The translations under genes and the position numbers were made by a program. Below, piece by piece: positions 33,707 to 43,089 of a DNA stretch of 64,000 nucleotides (position 1 is its first letter; every line of letters starts with the position of its first letter). The DNA lies in the NCBI RefSeq assembly GCF_014656135.1, contig NZ_BNBV01000003.1, positions 248,001-312,000 of the forward strand. The letters are read 5' to 3'. The notes beneath the pieces were generated by a model. That model was not told the DNA's origin and did no database searches. It saw only the letters and a program-made list of their open reading frames with translations. This DNA is from Streptomyces thermodiastaticus (GTDB lineage: Bacteria > Actinomycetota > Actinomycetes > Streptomycetales > Streptomycetaceae).

Positions 33707-34548
33707 CGCCGCACGACTGTCCCGAACTGCGGGTCGCGGGCCGCACGGTCGCCCGCCTGGTCACCCGGCCCGAACTGCCCGAGACGCTCTCCCCGCGCCC
33801 CTACCTGCATCCCGTCACCACCCTGTCCGGCCAGGCGGTCACCGACCTGTGCCCCGACGACCACCCGCACCACCTCGGCGTCGGGGTCGCCGTCGCCGAC
33901 GTCGAGGGGCACAACTTCTGGGGCGGCCGCACCTTCGTGCGCGGCCGGGGACCGACCGAGCTGGACAACCACGGCGTCCAGCGGCACACCGGGTTCACCC
34001 GGCGCACGGACGACCGGTTCACCCACGAGCTGAGCTGGGTGGCCGCCGGCCGTGAACTGCTGCGCGAAGAGCGCACGGTCGCCGCCGTCCCGCTCACCTC
34101 CGCCGCCTGGGCACTGGACGTCGCCTTCACGCTCACCAACGTCACCGGCGCGCCGCTCACCGTCGGCAGCCCGGCCACCAACGGCCGGCCCGGCGCCGCC
34201 TACGGCGGCTTCTTCTGGCGGGCCCGCACGGAGGACGAGCCGCCGGCGGTGTTCTCCGCCGACCGGGACGGCGAGGCGGAGGCGCACGGCCGGCCCGCCG
34301 ACTGGCTGGCGCTGGCCGGACGCACCTGGACGCTGGTGTTCACCGCGGGCGACGACGCCACCCGCCGCGACGCGTGGTTCGTGCGCGCCGCCGAGTACCC
34401 GGGCGTCGGCTCGTCGCTGGCCCTCGACGACCGCCTGCCCATCGCGCCGGGGGAGAGCGTCGCACGCCGGGTCGTCACCGTCGTCGCCGACGGCCGCCTG
34501 GACCGCGCCGAGGCGGCGGCGCTGGCGAAGCGGGCGGTGAGCCCGTGA
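33703..34548 (+). CDS. DUF6807 (PmoA-like) family protein
   Basis: 281-aa protein with RPYLHPVTTLSGQAVTDLCPDDHPHHLG near the start, HNFWGGRT, and GFFWRAR later: the signature of DUF6807, often mislabelled methane oxygenase PmoA. The family has a beta-sandwich like aldose epimerases and usually sits beside MocA-type oxidoreductases and sugar transporters. Its reaction is not established. The ATG overlaps the oxidoreductase stop. Confidence 0.8.
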   Translation: MTPHDCPELRVAGRTVARLVTRPELPETLSPRPYLHPVTTLSGQAVTDLCPDDHPHHLGVGVAVADVEGHNFWGGRTFVRGRGPTELDNHGVQRHTGFTRRTDDRFTHELSWVAAGRELLREERTVAAVPLTSAAWALDVAFTLTNVTGAPLTVGSPATNGRPGAAYGGFFWRARTEDEPPAVFSADRDGEAEAHGRPADWLALAGRTWTLVFTAGDDATRRDAWFVRAAEYPGVGSSLALDDRLPIAPGESVARRVVTVVADGRLDRAEAAALAKRAVSP

Positions 34549-36155
34549 GCGGGCCCGGGGGGCGGGCCGCGGACGGCGCGGCGGCCTTCAGCGCCGACCT
34601 CGGCGACGGCACCTTCGCCAACCCCGTGCTGGACGCCGACTGGTCCGACCCCGACGTGCTGCGCGTCGGCGACGACTACTACCTCACCGCCTCCAGCTTC
34701 GGCCGCGCCCCCGGCCTGCCGCTGCTGCACTCCCGGGACCTGGTCAACTGGACCCTGATCGGGCACGCCCTGCCCCGCCTGGAACCGGACGCCGAGTTCC
34801 GCACCCCGCGCCACGACCGCGGCGTGTGGGCGCCGTCGCTGCGGTATCACGACGGCCGCTTCTGGATCTTCTGGGGCGACCCCGACCAGGGCATCTTCCA
34901 GATCAACGCGCCCCGGATCCGCGGCCCGTGGACCCGCCCGCACCTGCTGAAGGCGGGGCGGGGCCTGATCGACCCGTGCCCGCTGTGGGACGAGGAGACC
35001 GGCGAGGCGTATCTGGTGCACGCCTGGGCCCGGTCCCGCTCCGGGGTGAACAACCGCCTCACCGGGCACCGCATGCACCCCGACGGCACCGAACTCCTCG
35101 ACGAGGGCACGGTGATCGTCGACGCGGACATGCTGCCGGGCTGGTTCACCCTGGAGGGGCCGAAGCTGTACCGGCACGACGGCTGGTTCTGGATCCTGGC
35201 CCCCGCCGGATCGGTGGCCACCGGCTGGCAGGGCGCCTTCCGGGCACGCTCCTTCTTCGGCCCGTACGAGGAGAGGGTCGTCCTGGAACAAGGGGACACC
35301 GACGTCAACGGTCCCCACCAGGGCGGCTGGGTGCGCACCCAGGCCGGCGAGGACTGGTTCGTGCACTTCCAGCAGCGCGGCGCCTACGGCCGGGTGGTGC
35401 ATCTGCAGCCGATGCGCTGGGACGCGGACGGCTGGCCGGTCATCGGCGAGAAGGGCGCCCCCGTCGCCGTGCACCGCAAACCCGCGCTGCCGCCGCAGCC
35501 GCCCGCCGCGCCCGCCACCGACGACGACTTCCCCGGCGGCCGCTACGGACGGCAGTGGCAGTGGACCGCCAACCCCCGTGACGGCTGGGCCACCCAGCAC
35601 TCCGCCGACGGACTGCGCCTGACCTGCGTCCGCGCGGCCGGCACCGATCTGCGGCGGCTGCCCCATGTGCTCACCCAGCGGCTGCCGGGACGCCGCTGCA
35701 CCGTCGAGGTCGGCCTGCGCCTGGACGCGCGGGAAGCCGGGGCCGCGGCCGGCCTCACGGTCCTCGGGGACGCGTACACCTGGATCGGGCTGCGCCGGGA
35801 GACCGACGGGACGGTCCGCCTGGTGCACCGGTTCGCCCTGCCGGACATGCCGGAGCGGGACGCCGGGCCTTCCCGGCCCGCGCCCGGCGGACAGGCACGG
35901 CTGCGCGTCGAGATCGGCGCGGGCGCGCGCTGCCGCTTCTCGGCCGACACCGGCGACGGCTTCCGCCCCTCCGGGCAGGTGTTCGCCGCCACCCCCTGGC
36001 GCTGGGTCGGGGCGCTGCTCGGCCTGTTCGCCGTGGCGCCCGAGCAGCCGGGACCCGCGGGAGCCGCACTGTTCACACGGTTCCGGATCACCCCCCACCG
36101 CCACCTGCACACCGTTCCATCACCGCCCGACCAGCAGAAGAGAGCCGACCGATGA
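34545..36155 (+). CDS. Glycoside hydrolase family 43 enzyme (cytoplasmic)
   Basis: 536 aa. Five-bladed propeller with the three GH43 acidic residues: D35 (WSDPDVL), D143 (LIDPCPLWD) and E204 (EGPKLYR). A C-terminal beta-sandwich begins near 325. It has no signal peptide, so it cleaves imported oligosaccharides, probably beta-xylosyl, alpha-arabinosyl or galactosyl units from pectin side chains. The GTG start and stop both overlap neighbours by 4 bp. Confidence 0.88.
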   Translation: MSGPGGRAADGAAAFSADLGDGTFANPVLDADWSDPDVLRVGDDYYLTASSFGRAPGLPLLHSRDLVNWTLIGHALPRLEPDAEFRTPRHDRGVWAPSLRYHDGRFWIFWGDPDQGIFQINAPRIRGPWTRPHLLKAGRGLIDPCPLWDEETGEAYLVHAWARSRSGVNNRLTGHRMHPDGTELLDEGTVIVDADMLPGWFTLEGPKLYRHDGWFWILAPAGSVATGWQGAFRARSFFGPYEERVVLEQGDTDVNGPHQGGWVRTQAGEDWFVHFQQRGAYGRVVHLQPMRWDADGWPVIGEKGAPVAVHRKPALPPQPPAAPATDDDFPGGRYGRQWQWTANPRDGWATQHSADGLRLTCVRAAGTDLRRLPHVLTQRLPGRRCTVEVGLRLDAREAGAAAGLTVLGDAYTWIGLRRETDGTVRLVHRFALPDMPERDAGPSRPAPGGQARLRVEIGAGARCRFSADTGDGFRPSGQVFAATPWRWVGALLGLFAVAPEQPGPAGAALFTRFRITPHRHLHTVPSPPDQQKRADR

Positions 36156-37486
36156 AGAGCAGCATCCGTATCAGCAGACGGGCCGCCGTGGCCGTCGCCC
36201 TGGGTTCCGTGCTCGCGCTGACCGCCACCGCGTGCGGCGACGACGGCACCGAAGGAGGCAACGGCGCCGAGGGGTCCGGTAAGGGCGAGATCACCTTCTG
36301 GGACAACAACGGCGGTGTCCGCACCGACATCTGGAAGCAGATCATCGCCGACTTCGAACGCGAGTACCCGGACATCACGGTGCACTACGTGGGCATCCCG
36401 GCCGCCAGCGCCCAGTCCAAGTACGACACCGCGATCCAGGGCGGCGGCCTGCCCGACGTCGGCGGGGTGGGCACCGCGATGCTCGCCGGACTCGCGGCCC
36501 AGGGAGCGCTGGAGCCCCTGGACGACCGGCTGGCCGACAGCCCGCTCCACGGCCATCTCAGCGAGAACCTGCTCCAGGTCAGCAAGGCCGCGGGCGGCGG
36601 CGACGCCCTGTACCAGATCCCGACCTCCGCGAACAACGGCACCCTGTGGTACCGCACCGACCTGTTCCGCAAGGCCGGCCTGGACGCGCCGACCACCTGG
36701 AGCAGGTTCTACGAGGCCGCCGAGAAGCTCACCGACCCGGGCCGCAACGCCTTCGGTTTCACCATCCGCGGCGGCGAGGGCTCCATCGCGCCCGCCCTGG
36801 ACGCGGTGTACGGGCAGACGGGCATCACCTCGTTCTGGAACGGCGACAAGACCACCGTCAACGACCCGAGGAACGTCAAGGCGCTGGAGAAGTACGTCGC
36901 CCTGTACAAGAAGAACACCCCGTCCGCCGACGTCAACAACGACTTCACCAAGATGGTCGCCCAGTGGGACAGCGGCACCATCGGCATGCTCAGCCACAAC
37001 CTCGGCTCCTACCAGGACCACCTGAAGGCCCTGGGCAAGGACAAGTTCCGCGGCATCCCCAACCCGACCCTGGAGGACGGCAGGCGGGTGCAGGTGTCCA
37101 ACCCGGTCGACGGGCTGAGCCTGTTCAGGACCAGCAAGAACAAGGCGGCGGCCTGGAAGTTCATCGAGTTCGCCGCCTCCCACGAGGAGAACTCGAAGTT
37201 CAACGAGTCCGCCGGGCAGGTGCCGGCCAACACCGATGCCGCCAAGGACGCGTGGATCCAGAGCAGCGAGCCGACCCGGCTGGCGGCCGAGGCGCTCAAC
37301 GGCGGCTCCACCACGATCGTGCAGCTGCCGTACTACCTGCCCGACTGGAACACCATCTCCAAGGCCGACAACGAGCCCAACTTCCAGAAACTGCTGCTCG
37401 GCAAGATCACCGCGAAGCAGTTCCTGGACACGCTGGCCGACCAGCTGAACAAGGCGCAGGCCGAGTGGAAGCAGCGAAAGGGGTGA
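36152..37486 (+). CDS. ABC transporter oligosaccharide-binding lipoprotein
   Basis: 444-aa family 1 binding protein. Twin-Arg-bearing signal peptide with lipobox LTATAC (lipidated C28), then a Gly/Glu linker and EITFWDNNGGVRTDIWKQI. It completes the importer formed with the permeases at 30.7-32.5 kb, although it lies after the catabolic genes. The ATG overlaps the GH43 stop. Confidence 0.9.
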   Translation: MKSSIRISRRAAVAVALGSVLALTATACGDDGTEGGNGAEGSGKGEITFWDNNGGVRTDIWKQIIADFEREYPDITVHYVGIPAASAQSKYDTAIQGGGLPDVGGVGTAMLAGLAAQGALEPLDDRLADSPLHGHLSENLLQVSKAAGGGDALYQIPTSANNGTLWYRTDLFRKAGLDAPTTWSRFYEAAEKLTDPGRNAFGFTIRGGEGSIAPALDAVYGQTGITSFWNGDKTTVNDPRNVKALEKYVALYKKNTPSADVNNDFTKMVAQWDSGTIGMLSHNLGSYQDHLKALGKDKFRGIPNPTLEDGRRVQVSNPVDGLSLFRTSKNKAAAWKFIEFAASHEENSKFNESAGQVPANTDAAKDAWIQSSEPTRLAAEALNGGSTTIVQLPYYLPDWNTISKADNEPNFQKLLLGKITAKQFLDTLADQLNKAQAEWKQRKG

Positions 37487-37493
37487 GCGGGCC

Positions 37494-38291
37494 GTGTCGC
37501 TGACGCGCAGACAGGCCGGCGCCGCGGCCCTCGCCGCCGTTCCGTTCGCTCTGGCGGCGACCGGCACGGCCCGGGCCGCGGGACGCCGCACCCGCACCGT
37601 GTACCTCGCAGGCGACTCCACCGCGGCCCGGAAGACGGCCGACGAGGCCCCGGAGACCGGCTGGGGCATGGCCCTGCCGTTCTTCCTCCACCCCTCGGTG
37701 GCCGTCGCCAACCATGCCGTCAACGGCCGCAGTTCCAAGAGCTTCCTCGACGAGGGACGGCTCGATCCGATCCTCGCCGCGATCGGGTCGCGGGACGTCC
37801 TGCTCGTCCAGTTCGGGCACAACGACGAGAAGGCGGAGGACCCCTCCCGGTACACCGAGCCGTGGACGACGTACCAGGACTGCCTGCGCCGGTATCTCGA
37901 CGGGGCCCGGGAACGCGGGGCCCGCCCGGTGCTCGCCACCCCGGTGGAGCGGCGCCGCTTCGACGCCGCCGGGAACGCCGATCCCACCCACGGCGAGTAC
38001 CCGGCGGCGATGCGCGCCCTCGCCGGGGCCGAAGGGGTGCCGCTGCTCGACGTCCAGGCGCTGTCGCTGGCGCTGTGGCAGGAACTCGGCCCCGAGCGGA
38101 CCAAGGCGTACTTCGACTGGACCGCCACCGAACAGGACAACACGCACTTCAGCCCGACCGGCGCGATCGCGGTGGCCCGGCTCGTGGCCCGGGAGCTGCT
38201 GCGCACCGGGGTGCTGGCGCCGGGCGAGGTGCGCCGGCTGGACGAGGAGGTCCCCGCCTCCTGGATCACCTGGCCCGACCCGGCCGTCTGA
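37494..38291 (+). CDS. Rhamnogalacturonan acetylesterase (SGNH hydrolase)
   Basis: 265-aa secreted esterase that removes acetyl groups from rhamnogalacturonan. The signal peptide has an RR pair (MSLTRRQAGAAALAAV). SGNH blocks: S42 in LAGDSTAA, the glycine block NHAVNGRSS, N110 in QFGHND, and D215/H218 in QDNTHFSPTGA. It starts 7 bp after the binding-protein stop, at a GTG, and closes the operon. Confidence 0.88.
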   Translation: MSLTRRQAGAAALAAVPFALAATGTARAAGRRTRTVYLAGDSTAARKTADEAPETGWGMALPFFLHPSVAVANHAVNGRSSKSFLDEGRLDPILAAIGSRDVLLVQFGHNDEKAEDPSRYTEPWTTYQDCLRRYLDGARERGARPVLATPVERRRFDAAGNADPTHGEYPAAMRALAGAEGVPLLDVQALSLALWQELGPERTKAYFDWTATEQDNTHFSPTGAIAVARLVARELLRTGVLAPGEVRRLDEEVPASWITWPDPAV

Positions 38292-38317
38292 CCCCGCCGT
38301 CCCATCCCGCCCGGTCC

Positions 38318-38348
38318 CGGCCGGCCACCGGCAGGACGACGCCGGCCG
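38318..38348 (+). terminator. Possible terminator after the importer operon
   Basis: CGGCCGGC / GCCGGCCG inverted repeat (38318-38325 and 38341-38348) with a 15-nt loop, 26 bp after the esterase stop. GC-only stems are common by chance here, so support is modest. Confidence 0.4.
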
Positions 38349-38378
38349 GCCGCACCACAGCAGAAGAGGAGCCGCACA

Positions 38379-39719
38379 GTGAACAGACGTCAGTGGCATG
38401 CCCATGCCCATGTCCTGCGCGGACGGGTGGCCGCGGTCGCCGGCTGCGCTGCCGCGCTCGCCCTCGCCGTCACCGGCACCGCCTCCGCCCGGCCCGCCCA
38501 CCACGGCCCGGACCCCGCCCGCCAGGTGCTGGCCGCCCGGGACGGCTGGGCCGCCTACGGCACCGGCACCACCGGCGGCGCCCGCGCCGACGCCGCCCAC
38601 GTCCACACCGTCTCCACCTGGGAGGAGTTCAAGGCCGCCCTCGCCGACGGCGGCGACGCACCGAAGATCGTCAAGGTGGTGGGCACCATCGACGCCGACG
38701 GCCCGGACTGCGCGTCCTTCGCCGCTCCCGGCTACGACTTCGGCACCTATCTGAAGACCTACGCGCCCGAGACCTGGGGCCGCGACCGGGACCTGTCCGC
38801 GGAGCCCGACGACAGCCCCGAGGGCCTGCGCCGCGCCTCGCAGGCCCGGCAGGACGCCTACGTCAAGGCCTACGTCCCCGCCCACACCACCGTCATCGGC
38901 GTCGGCGCACACGCCGGCTTCAAGGGCGCCAGCCTCCAGATCAAGGGCGTGGACGACGTCATCGTCCGCAATCTCACCTTCGAAAGCCCCTTGGACTGCT
39001 TCCCGCAGTGGGACCCGACCGACACCGCCGACGGCAACTGGAACTCCGAGTACGACAGTGTCGTGGTCGACGGCTCGAGCCATGTGTGGCTGGACCACAA
39101 CACCTTCACCGACGGCGACCACCCCGACAGCACCCTGCCGCACTACTACGGCCGCCTCTACCAGCAGCACGACGGCGAACTGGACGTCGTCCGGGGCGCC
39201 GACTACGTCACCGCCTCCTGGAACGTCTTCGCCGACCACGACAAGACCGTCCTGGTCGGCAACAGCGACAGCGAAGCGGCCGCCGCCGTCGACCGCGGCC
39301 GGCTGAAGGTCACCTTCCACCACAACCTGTTCCGCGACCTCGTCGAACGCGCCCCCAGGGTCCGCTTCGGCCAGGTGGATTCCTACAACAACCACTTCGT
39401 GGCGGGCCCCGACTACTCCTACAGCTACGGCATCGGCAAGGAGTCCCAGCTCGTCGCCGAGCACAACGCCTTCACGCTGCCCGAGGGCGTCACGGCCGGC
39501 ACCATCCTGAAGAAGTGGACGGAGGCGCCGCTCACCGCCGCGGACAACTGGGTCAATGGCCACCGCACCGACCTGATCGCCGTCCACAACGCCGAGGTCC
39601 CCGACGAGAATTTGAAGTCCGGCGCGGGCTGGACGCCCGTCCTGCGCACCCGCGTCGACTCCCCACGGGCCGTCCCCGCGCTCGTCGCCCGTCTCGCGGG
39701 TGCCGGCCGCCTGCACTGA
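38379..39719 (+). CDS. Secreted pectate lyase, PL1 family
   Basis: 446-aa enzyme that cleaves polygalacturonate by beta-elimination with calcium. Signal peptide at about 1-38 (ALAVTGTASA). The parallel beta-helix carries the PL1 motifs: WNSEYDSVVVDGSSHVWLDH (221-240) with calcium-binding acids, HDGELDVVRGADYVTASWNV, and RAPRVRFG (324-331) with the catalytic arginine. The GTG start follows AGAGGAG. Its products feed the uronate pathway. Confidence 0.93.
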   Translation: MNRRQWHAHAHVLRGRVAAVAGCAAALALAVTGTASARPAHHGPDPARQVLAARDGWAAYGTGTTGGARADAAHVHTVSTWEEFKAALADGGDAPKIVKVVGTIDADGPDCASFAAPGYDFGTYLKTYAPETWGRDRDLSAEPDDSPEGLRRASQARQDAYVKAYVPAHTTVIGVGAHAGFKGASLQIKGVDDVIVRNLTFESPLDCFPQWDPTDTADGNWNSEYDSVVVDGSSHVWLDHNTFTDGDHPDSTLPHYYGRLYQQHDGELDVVRGADYVTASWNVFADHDKTVLVGNSDSEAAAAVDRGRLKVTFHHNLFRDLVERAPRVRFGQVDSYNNHFVAGPDYSYSYGIGKESQLVAEHNAFTLPEGVTAGTILKKWTEAPLTAADNWVNGHRTDLIAVHNAEVPDENLKSGAGWTPVLRTRVDSPRAVPALVARLAGAGRLH

Positions 39720-39868
39720 CCGGCGCACCGTTCCCGCGTGTACAGCCCCGGCGCGGCGCCGGCCCGTGCCGCCGGCGTCCCGGCACCGCCGGGCCGGGCG
39801 GCCCGCCTCCCCGGCCCGCGCGCCCTCCTCGTCACGGCCCACCGTCCACCGGCACCTTGGAGGTCCCC

Positions 39869-40990
39869 ATGCCCACCCGACGGCAGTTCCTGCTCGCCTC
39901 CGCCGCCACGCTCGGCACCGCCGCCCTGGCCGCGGCCCCCGCCCGCGCGGCTGCCGCCCGCCCCCGCCCCTTCGGCCGCTACGGCTCACCGGCCGCCCGC
40001 CTCACCCCGCGCACGCTCTACGTCGACCCGCACGGCCGCGGCGACACCACCTCCGTCCAGGAGGCGGTGGACGCGGCCACCGGCAGCGGACGGACCCTGG
40101 TCCTGGCGCCCGGCGTCTACCGGGAGACGGTCGCCGTGGACGCCTCCCGCACGGACATGACCTGGCTCGGCGCCACCGGCGACCCCCGGGACGTGGTGAT
40201 CGTCTACGACAACGCGGCCGGCACGCCCAAGCCCGGCGGCGGCACCTACGGCACCGGCGGCTCGGCCACCGTCACCGTCCAGGCCGCCGGCTTCAGCGCG
40301 GACGCGGTCACCTTCGCCAACGACTGGCTGCGCGCCGACCACCCGCAGATCACCGACACCCAGGCCGTGGCGCTGCGGGTCACCGGCGACCGCTCCGCCT
40401 TCTGGCGGTGCCGCTTCCTCGGCCACCAGGACACCCTGTACGCCGACACCACGGACCTGTCCGCCTTCGACCGCCAGTACTTCGCGCAGTGCTACGCCGA
40501 GGGCGACGTGGACTTCGTCTTCGGCCGGGCCACGGCGGTGTTCGAGGACTGCCGCTTCCACACCCTGACCCGCACCGACCTGACGTCCGCCCCCTACGGC
40601 TTCGTCTTCGCGCCCTCCACGGCCCGCGCGAACCCGCGCGGCTACCTGGTCACCCGGGGCCGCGTCACCAGCGAGGCCCCCGACGGGTACTACAAGCTGG
40701 CCCGCCCCTGGGTGCCCACCTCCGACCCCACCGCCCACCCGATGCTCACCGTCCGGGACACCTGGCTCGGCCCCGGCATCGACGCCACGGCGCCCTACGC
40801 GAACATGCGGGACGCCTACCCCTGGCAGGAGATGCGGTTCGCCGAGTACCGCAACACCGGCCCGGGCGCGGCGGTCGTCGTCCCGGACAACCGCCCCCAG
40901 CTGACCGCCGCCCAGGCCGCCTCGGTGACCCGTGAGGCCTACCTGGGCGACTGGACGCCGTGGCGGTCGACGCCGTGGCGGTCCCGGTAG
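39869..40990 (+). CDS. Secreted pectinesterase (CE8)
   Basis: 373-aa pectin methylesterase that prepares pectin for the lyase. Tat-type signal (MPTRRQFLLASAATLGTAA). Catalytic aspartates D188 (FLGHQDTLYAD) and D215 (EGDVDFVFG), with the later LARPWVP block replacing the usual LGRPW. The start follows TTGGAGG. It has its own 149-bp upstream gap after the pectate lyase, so it may be transcribed separately. Confidence 0.92.
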   Translation: MPTRRQFLLASAATLGTAALAAAPARAAAARPRPFGRYGSPAARLTPRTLYVDPHGRGDTTSVQEAVDAATGSGRTLVLAPGVYRETVAVDASRTDMTWLGATGDPRDVVIVYDNAAGTPKPGGGTYGTGGSATVTVQAAGFSADAVTFANDWLRADHPQITDTQAVALRVTGDRSAFWRCRFLGHQDTLYADTTDLSAFDRQYFAQCYAEGDVDFVFGRATAVFEDCRFHTLTRTDLTSAPYGFVFAPSTARANPRGYLVTRGRVTSEAPDGYYKLARPWVPTSDPTAHPMLTVRDTWLGPGIDATAPYANMRDAYPWQEMRFAEYRNTGPGAAVVVPDNRPQLTAAQAASVTREAYLGDWTPWRSTPWRSR

Positions 40991-41077
40991 CCGTGTGTGC
41001 CGTGCGTGACACCCCATCAGGTATCGATCGGGCAACGGGCCTCGCGCAGGCGGGACGACGCGCGTAGAAACCCTCTC

Positions 41078-41878
41078 ATGAACAAGCCACTTCGGGTCGC
41101 CGCGATCGGCGCCGCCTGCGCCGTGGCCTCCGCCACCCTGTACGGCGCCGGTGTCGCCGGCGCCGTACAGTCCACCGCGAACTCCACCCACGAGCCCTAC
41201 AACATCGGGCTGCTCACCCGGGACATCGACACCTACTACGGCACCACCCAGGACGCCGACGGCGTCTACCAGGCGTCCCCGGACAGCCCCTACGCCAAGG
41301 ACCTGGCGCGCATCGACGCCGACGCCAAGCGGTACATCGACCAGGTGGCCCGCAAGGCGCGGCACGGCAAGCACGGCAAGAAGCCCGCGGTCGTCTTCGA
41401 CATCGACGACACCCTGCTGCTCAGCCTGGACTACGAGAAGAAGAACAACTACGGCTACGACAGCGCCACCTGGGCCGCCTACGTCGACAAGGCCGATCGC
41501 CCGGAGGTCTTCGGCAGCCCCGAGCTGGTCCGGTACGCGGCGAAGAAGGGCGTGACCGTCTTCTACAACTCCGGTCTGAGCGAGGCCCAGCGCGCGGCCG
41601 CCGTGGCCAACCTGAAGAAGGTCGGCGCCGACGTGAACCTGGACGCCGAGCACATGTTCCTCAAGGACACGGCGAATCCGCCGTCCTACCTGAGCCACTG
41701 CGCGACCCCGGGTGCCTGGAAGTGCACCACGGTGCAGTTCAAGTCCGCGACCCGCAAGCACATCGAGGACCTCGGGTACGACATCGTCGCCAACGTCGGC
41801 GACCAGTACTCCGACCTCGACGGCGGGTACGCCGACCGCACCTACAAGCTGCCGAACCCGACGTACTTCGTCGACTGA
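41078..41878 (+). CDS. Secreted HAD superfamily (class IIIB) acid phosphatase
   Basis: 266 aa. Signal peptide at about 1-29 (AAIGAACAVASATLYGAGVAGA). HAD motif I VVFDIDDTLLL with nucleophile D108 and D110; motif II in VTVFYNSG; motif III in NVGDQYSDLDGG. It resembles bacterial non-specific acid phosphatases and plant vegetative storage protein phosphatases. It stands alone and is not evidently part of the pectin set. Confidence 0.85.
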   Translation: MNKPLRVAAIGAACAVASATLYGAGVAGAVQSTANSTHEPYNIGLLTRDIDTYYGTTQDADGVYQASPDSPYAKDLARIDADAKRYIDQVARKARHGKHGKKPAVVFDIDDTLLLSLDYEKKNNYGYDSATWAAYVDKADRPEVFGSPELVRYAAKKGVTVFYNSGLSEAQRAAAVANLKKVGADVNLDAEHMFLKDTANPPSYLSHCATPGAWKCTTVQFKSATRKHIEDLGYDIVANVGDQYSDLDGGYADRTYKLPNPTYFVD

Positions 41879-41881
41879 CCA

Positions 41882-41924
41882 GCGGCTGAGCGGCGACCGA
41901 GCGGCGGCTGAGCGGCGACCGAGC
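41882..41924 (+). repeat. 22-bp tandem duplication
   Basis: GCGGCTGAGCGGCGACCGAG occurs at 41882 and again at 41904 (period 22 bp), directly after the phosphatase stop and before the pbpA stump. Confidence 0.7.
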
Positions 41925-41939
41925 TGCCGCCGCCGTGAC

Positions 41940-42121
41940 GCCCGGCCGCCCACGACGATGTTCCCCAGCGGCTGCGCATAGGTGGCGATCGCCGGCCGCC
42001 GGTTGTCCTTGTCGTCCGCGAGCGCCTTGGCGTCGTAGAACTGCACCCAGGTCGCCCGCACCAGCAGGGCGATCACGAGCAGCAGCGTGAAGACGGACGC
42101 CCGCCCGATCGTCTTGTCCAT
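41940..42121 (-). pseudogene. 5' stump of a class B penicillin-binding protein (pbpA type)
   Basis: The minus strand from the ATG at 42121 encodes MDKTIGRASVFTLLLVIALL, VRATWVQFYDAKALADDKDN and RRPAIATYAQPLGNIVVGGR. This is the membrane anchor and the conserved opening block (DNRR.IA.YA.P.G.I...G) of actinobacterial PBP2/PbpA. After about 60 codons the similarity ends and GC-rich filler follows; a full gene has about 485 codons. A clear truncation remnant. Confidence 0.7.
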
Positions 42122-42241
42122 GACGGTTCCGATGACGGGCGGCACGGGTGGATCGTTCCCGTCCGTCCGGTTTCTCGTCGGATGTTCATGAGGCGGGCGG
42201 TGCGGGGTGTCCGCCGTGCTGCCCGCCCTGCCCCGCTGACC

Positions 42242-43018
42242 TCACAGCCGACGGGTGGCGAGGGTGAGGCGGTCGCGGGCGTCGAAGAGGGCGTCCTTGA
42301 CCAGCTGCTCGTGGGCCGGTGTGAGCCGGGCCACCGGGATGGAGCAGCTGATCGCGTCCCGGGCCGGGGTGCGGTAGGGGATGGCCACGCCGAAGCAGCG
42401 CAGGCCGAGGGTGTTCTCCTCGCGGTCCACGGCGTAGCCCTGCTCGCGGATCTGGTGCAGCTCGGCGATGAGCTTCTCGCGGTCGGTGATGGTGTTCTCG
42501 GTCAGCGCGGGCAGGGTCTCCGGGAGCATCTTGCGCACCTGCTCGTCGCTGTAGGTGGCGAGGATGGCCTTGCCCAGGGACGTGGAGTGGGCGGGCAGCC
42601 GGCGGCCGACGCGGGTGAAGGGGCGCAGGTAGTGCTGGGACTGCCGGGTGGCCAGGTAGACGACGTTGGTGCCGTCCAGGCGCGCGAGGTGGATGGTCTC
42701 GGTGGTGTCGTCGGAGAGCCGGTCCAGGGTGGGCCGGGCCGCGGCGACGACCTCGTCGCCGTCGATGTAGGAGGTGCCGACGAGCAGGGCCCGCACGCCG
42801 ATGCCGTAGCGGGTGCCGGTCGCGTCGGTCTCCACCCAGCCCAGGTCCACCAGCGTGCGCAGCAGCATGTACAGGCTGGACTTGGGGTAGCCGAGGGCCT
42901 CCTGCACCGCGGCGAGGGAGTGCATGCCGGGCCGGCCGGCGAAGTACTCCAGCAACTCCACGGTCCTGACCGCGGACTTGACCTGCGTTCCGCCGCTGCC
43001 TGTCTCACCTGCCGGCAT
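42242..43018 (-). CDS. IclR family transcriptional regulator
   Basis: 258-aa regulator: winged helix at about 12-70 (VKSAVRTVELLEYFAGRPGM, YPKSSLYMLLRTLVDLGWVE) and C-terminal IclR ligand domain (TETIHLARLDGTNVVYLATR, LPAHSTSLGKAILA, REQGYAVDREENTLGLRCFG). Members of this group (KdgR-like) control uronate and pectin catabolism. It is divergent from the semialdehyde dehydrogenase gene with a palindrome between them. Confidence 0.9.
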   Translation of the reverse strand: MPAGETGSGGTQVKSAVRTVELLEYFAGRPGMHSLAAVQEALGYPKSSLYMLLRTLVDLGWVETDATGTRYGIGVRALLVGTSYIDGDEVVAAARPTLDRLSDDTTETIHLARLDGTNVVYLATRQSQHYLRPFTRVGRRLPAHSTSLGKAILATYSDEQVRKMLPETLPALTENTITDREKLIAELHQIREQGYAVDREENTLGLRCFGVAIPYRTPARDAISCSIPVARLTPAHEQLVKDALFDARDRLTLATRRL

Positions 43019-43089
43019 CGCCCTGGCCCCCTTCGTTCGACGAGAAGCTGACGTTATAGTCTCCAGGACACATTCATCATCCGAGACAG

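Noticed and set aside
33703..34548. Methane monooxygenase subunit PmoA annotation
   Set aside because: The family name is historical; the protein is soluble and belongs to DUF6807 in sugar operons.
35543..39989. Very long minus-strand frames (944 and 860 codons) across the GH43 to pectate lyase genes
   Set aside because: Shadow frames caused by GC-rich third positions; every plus-strand gene there has catalytic motifs.
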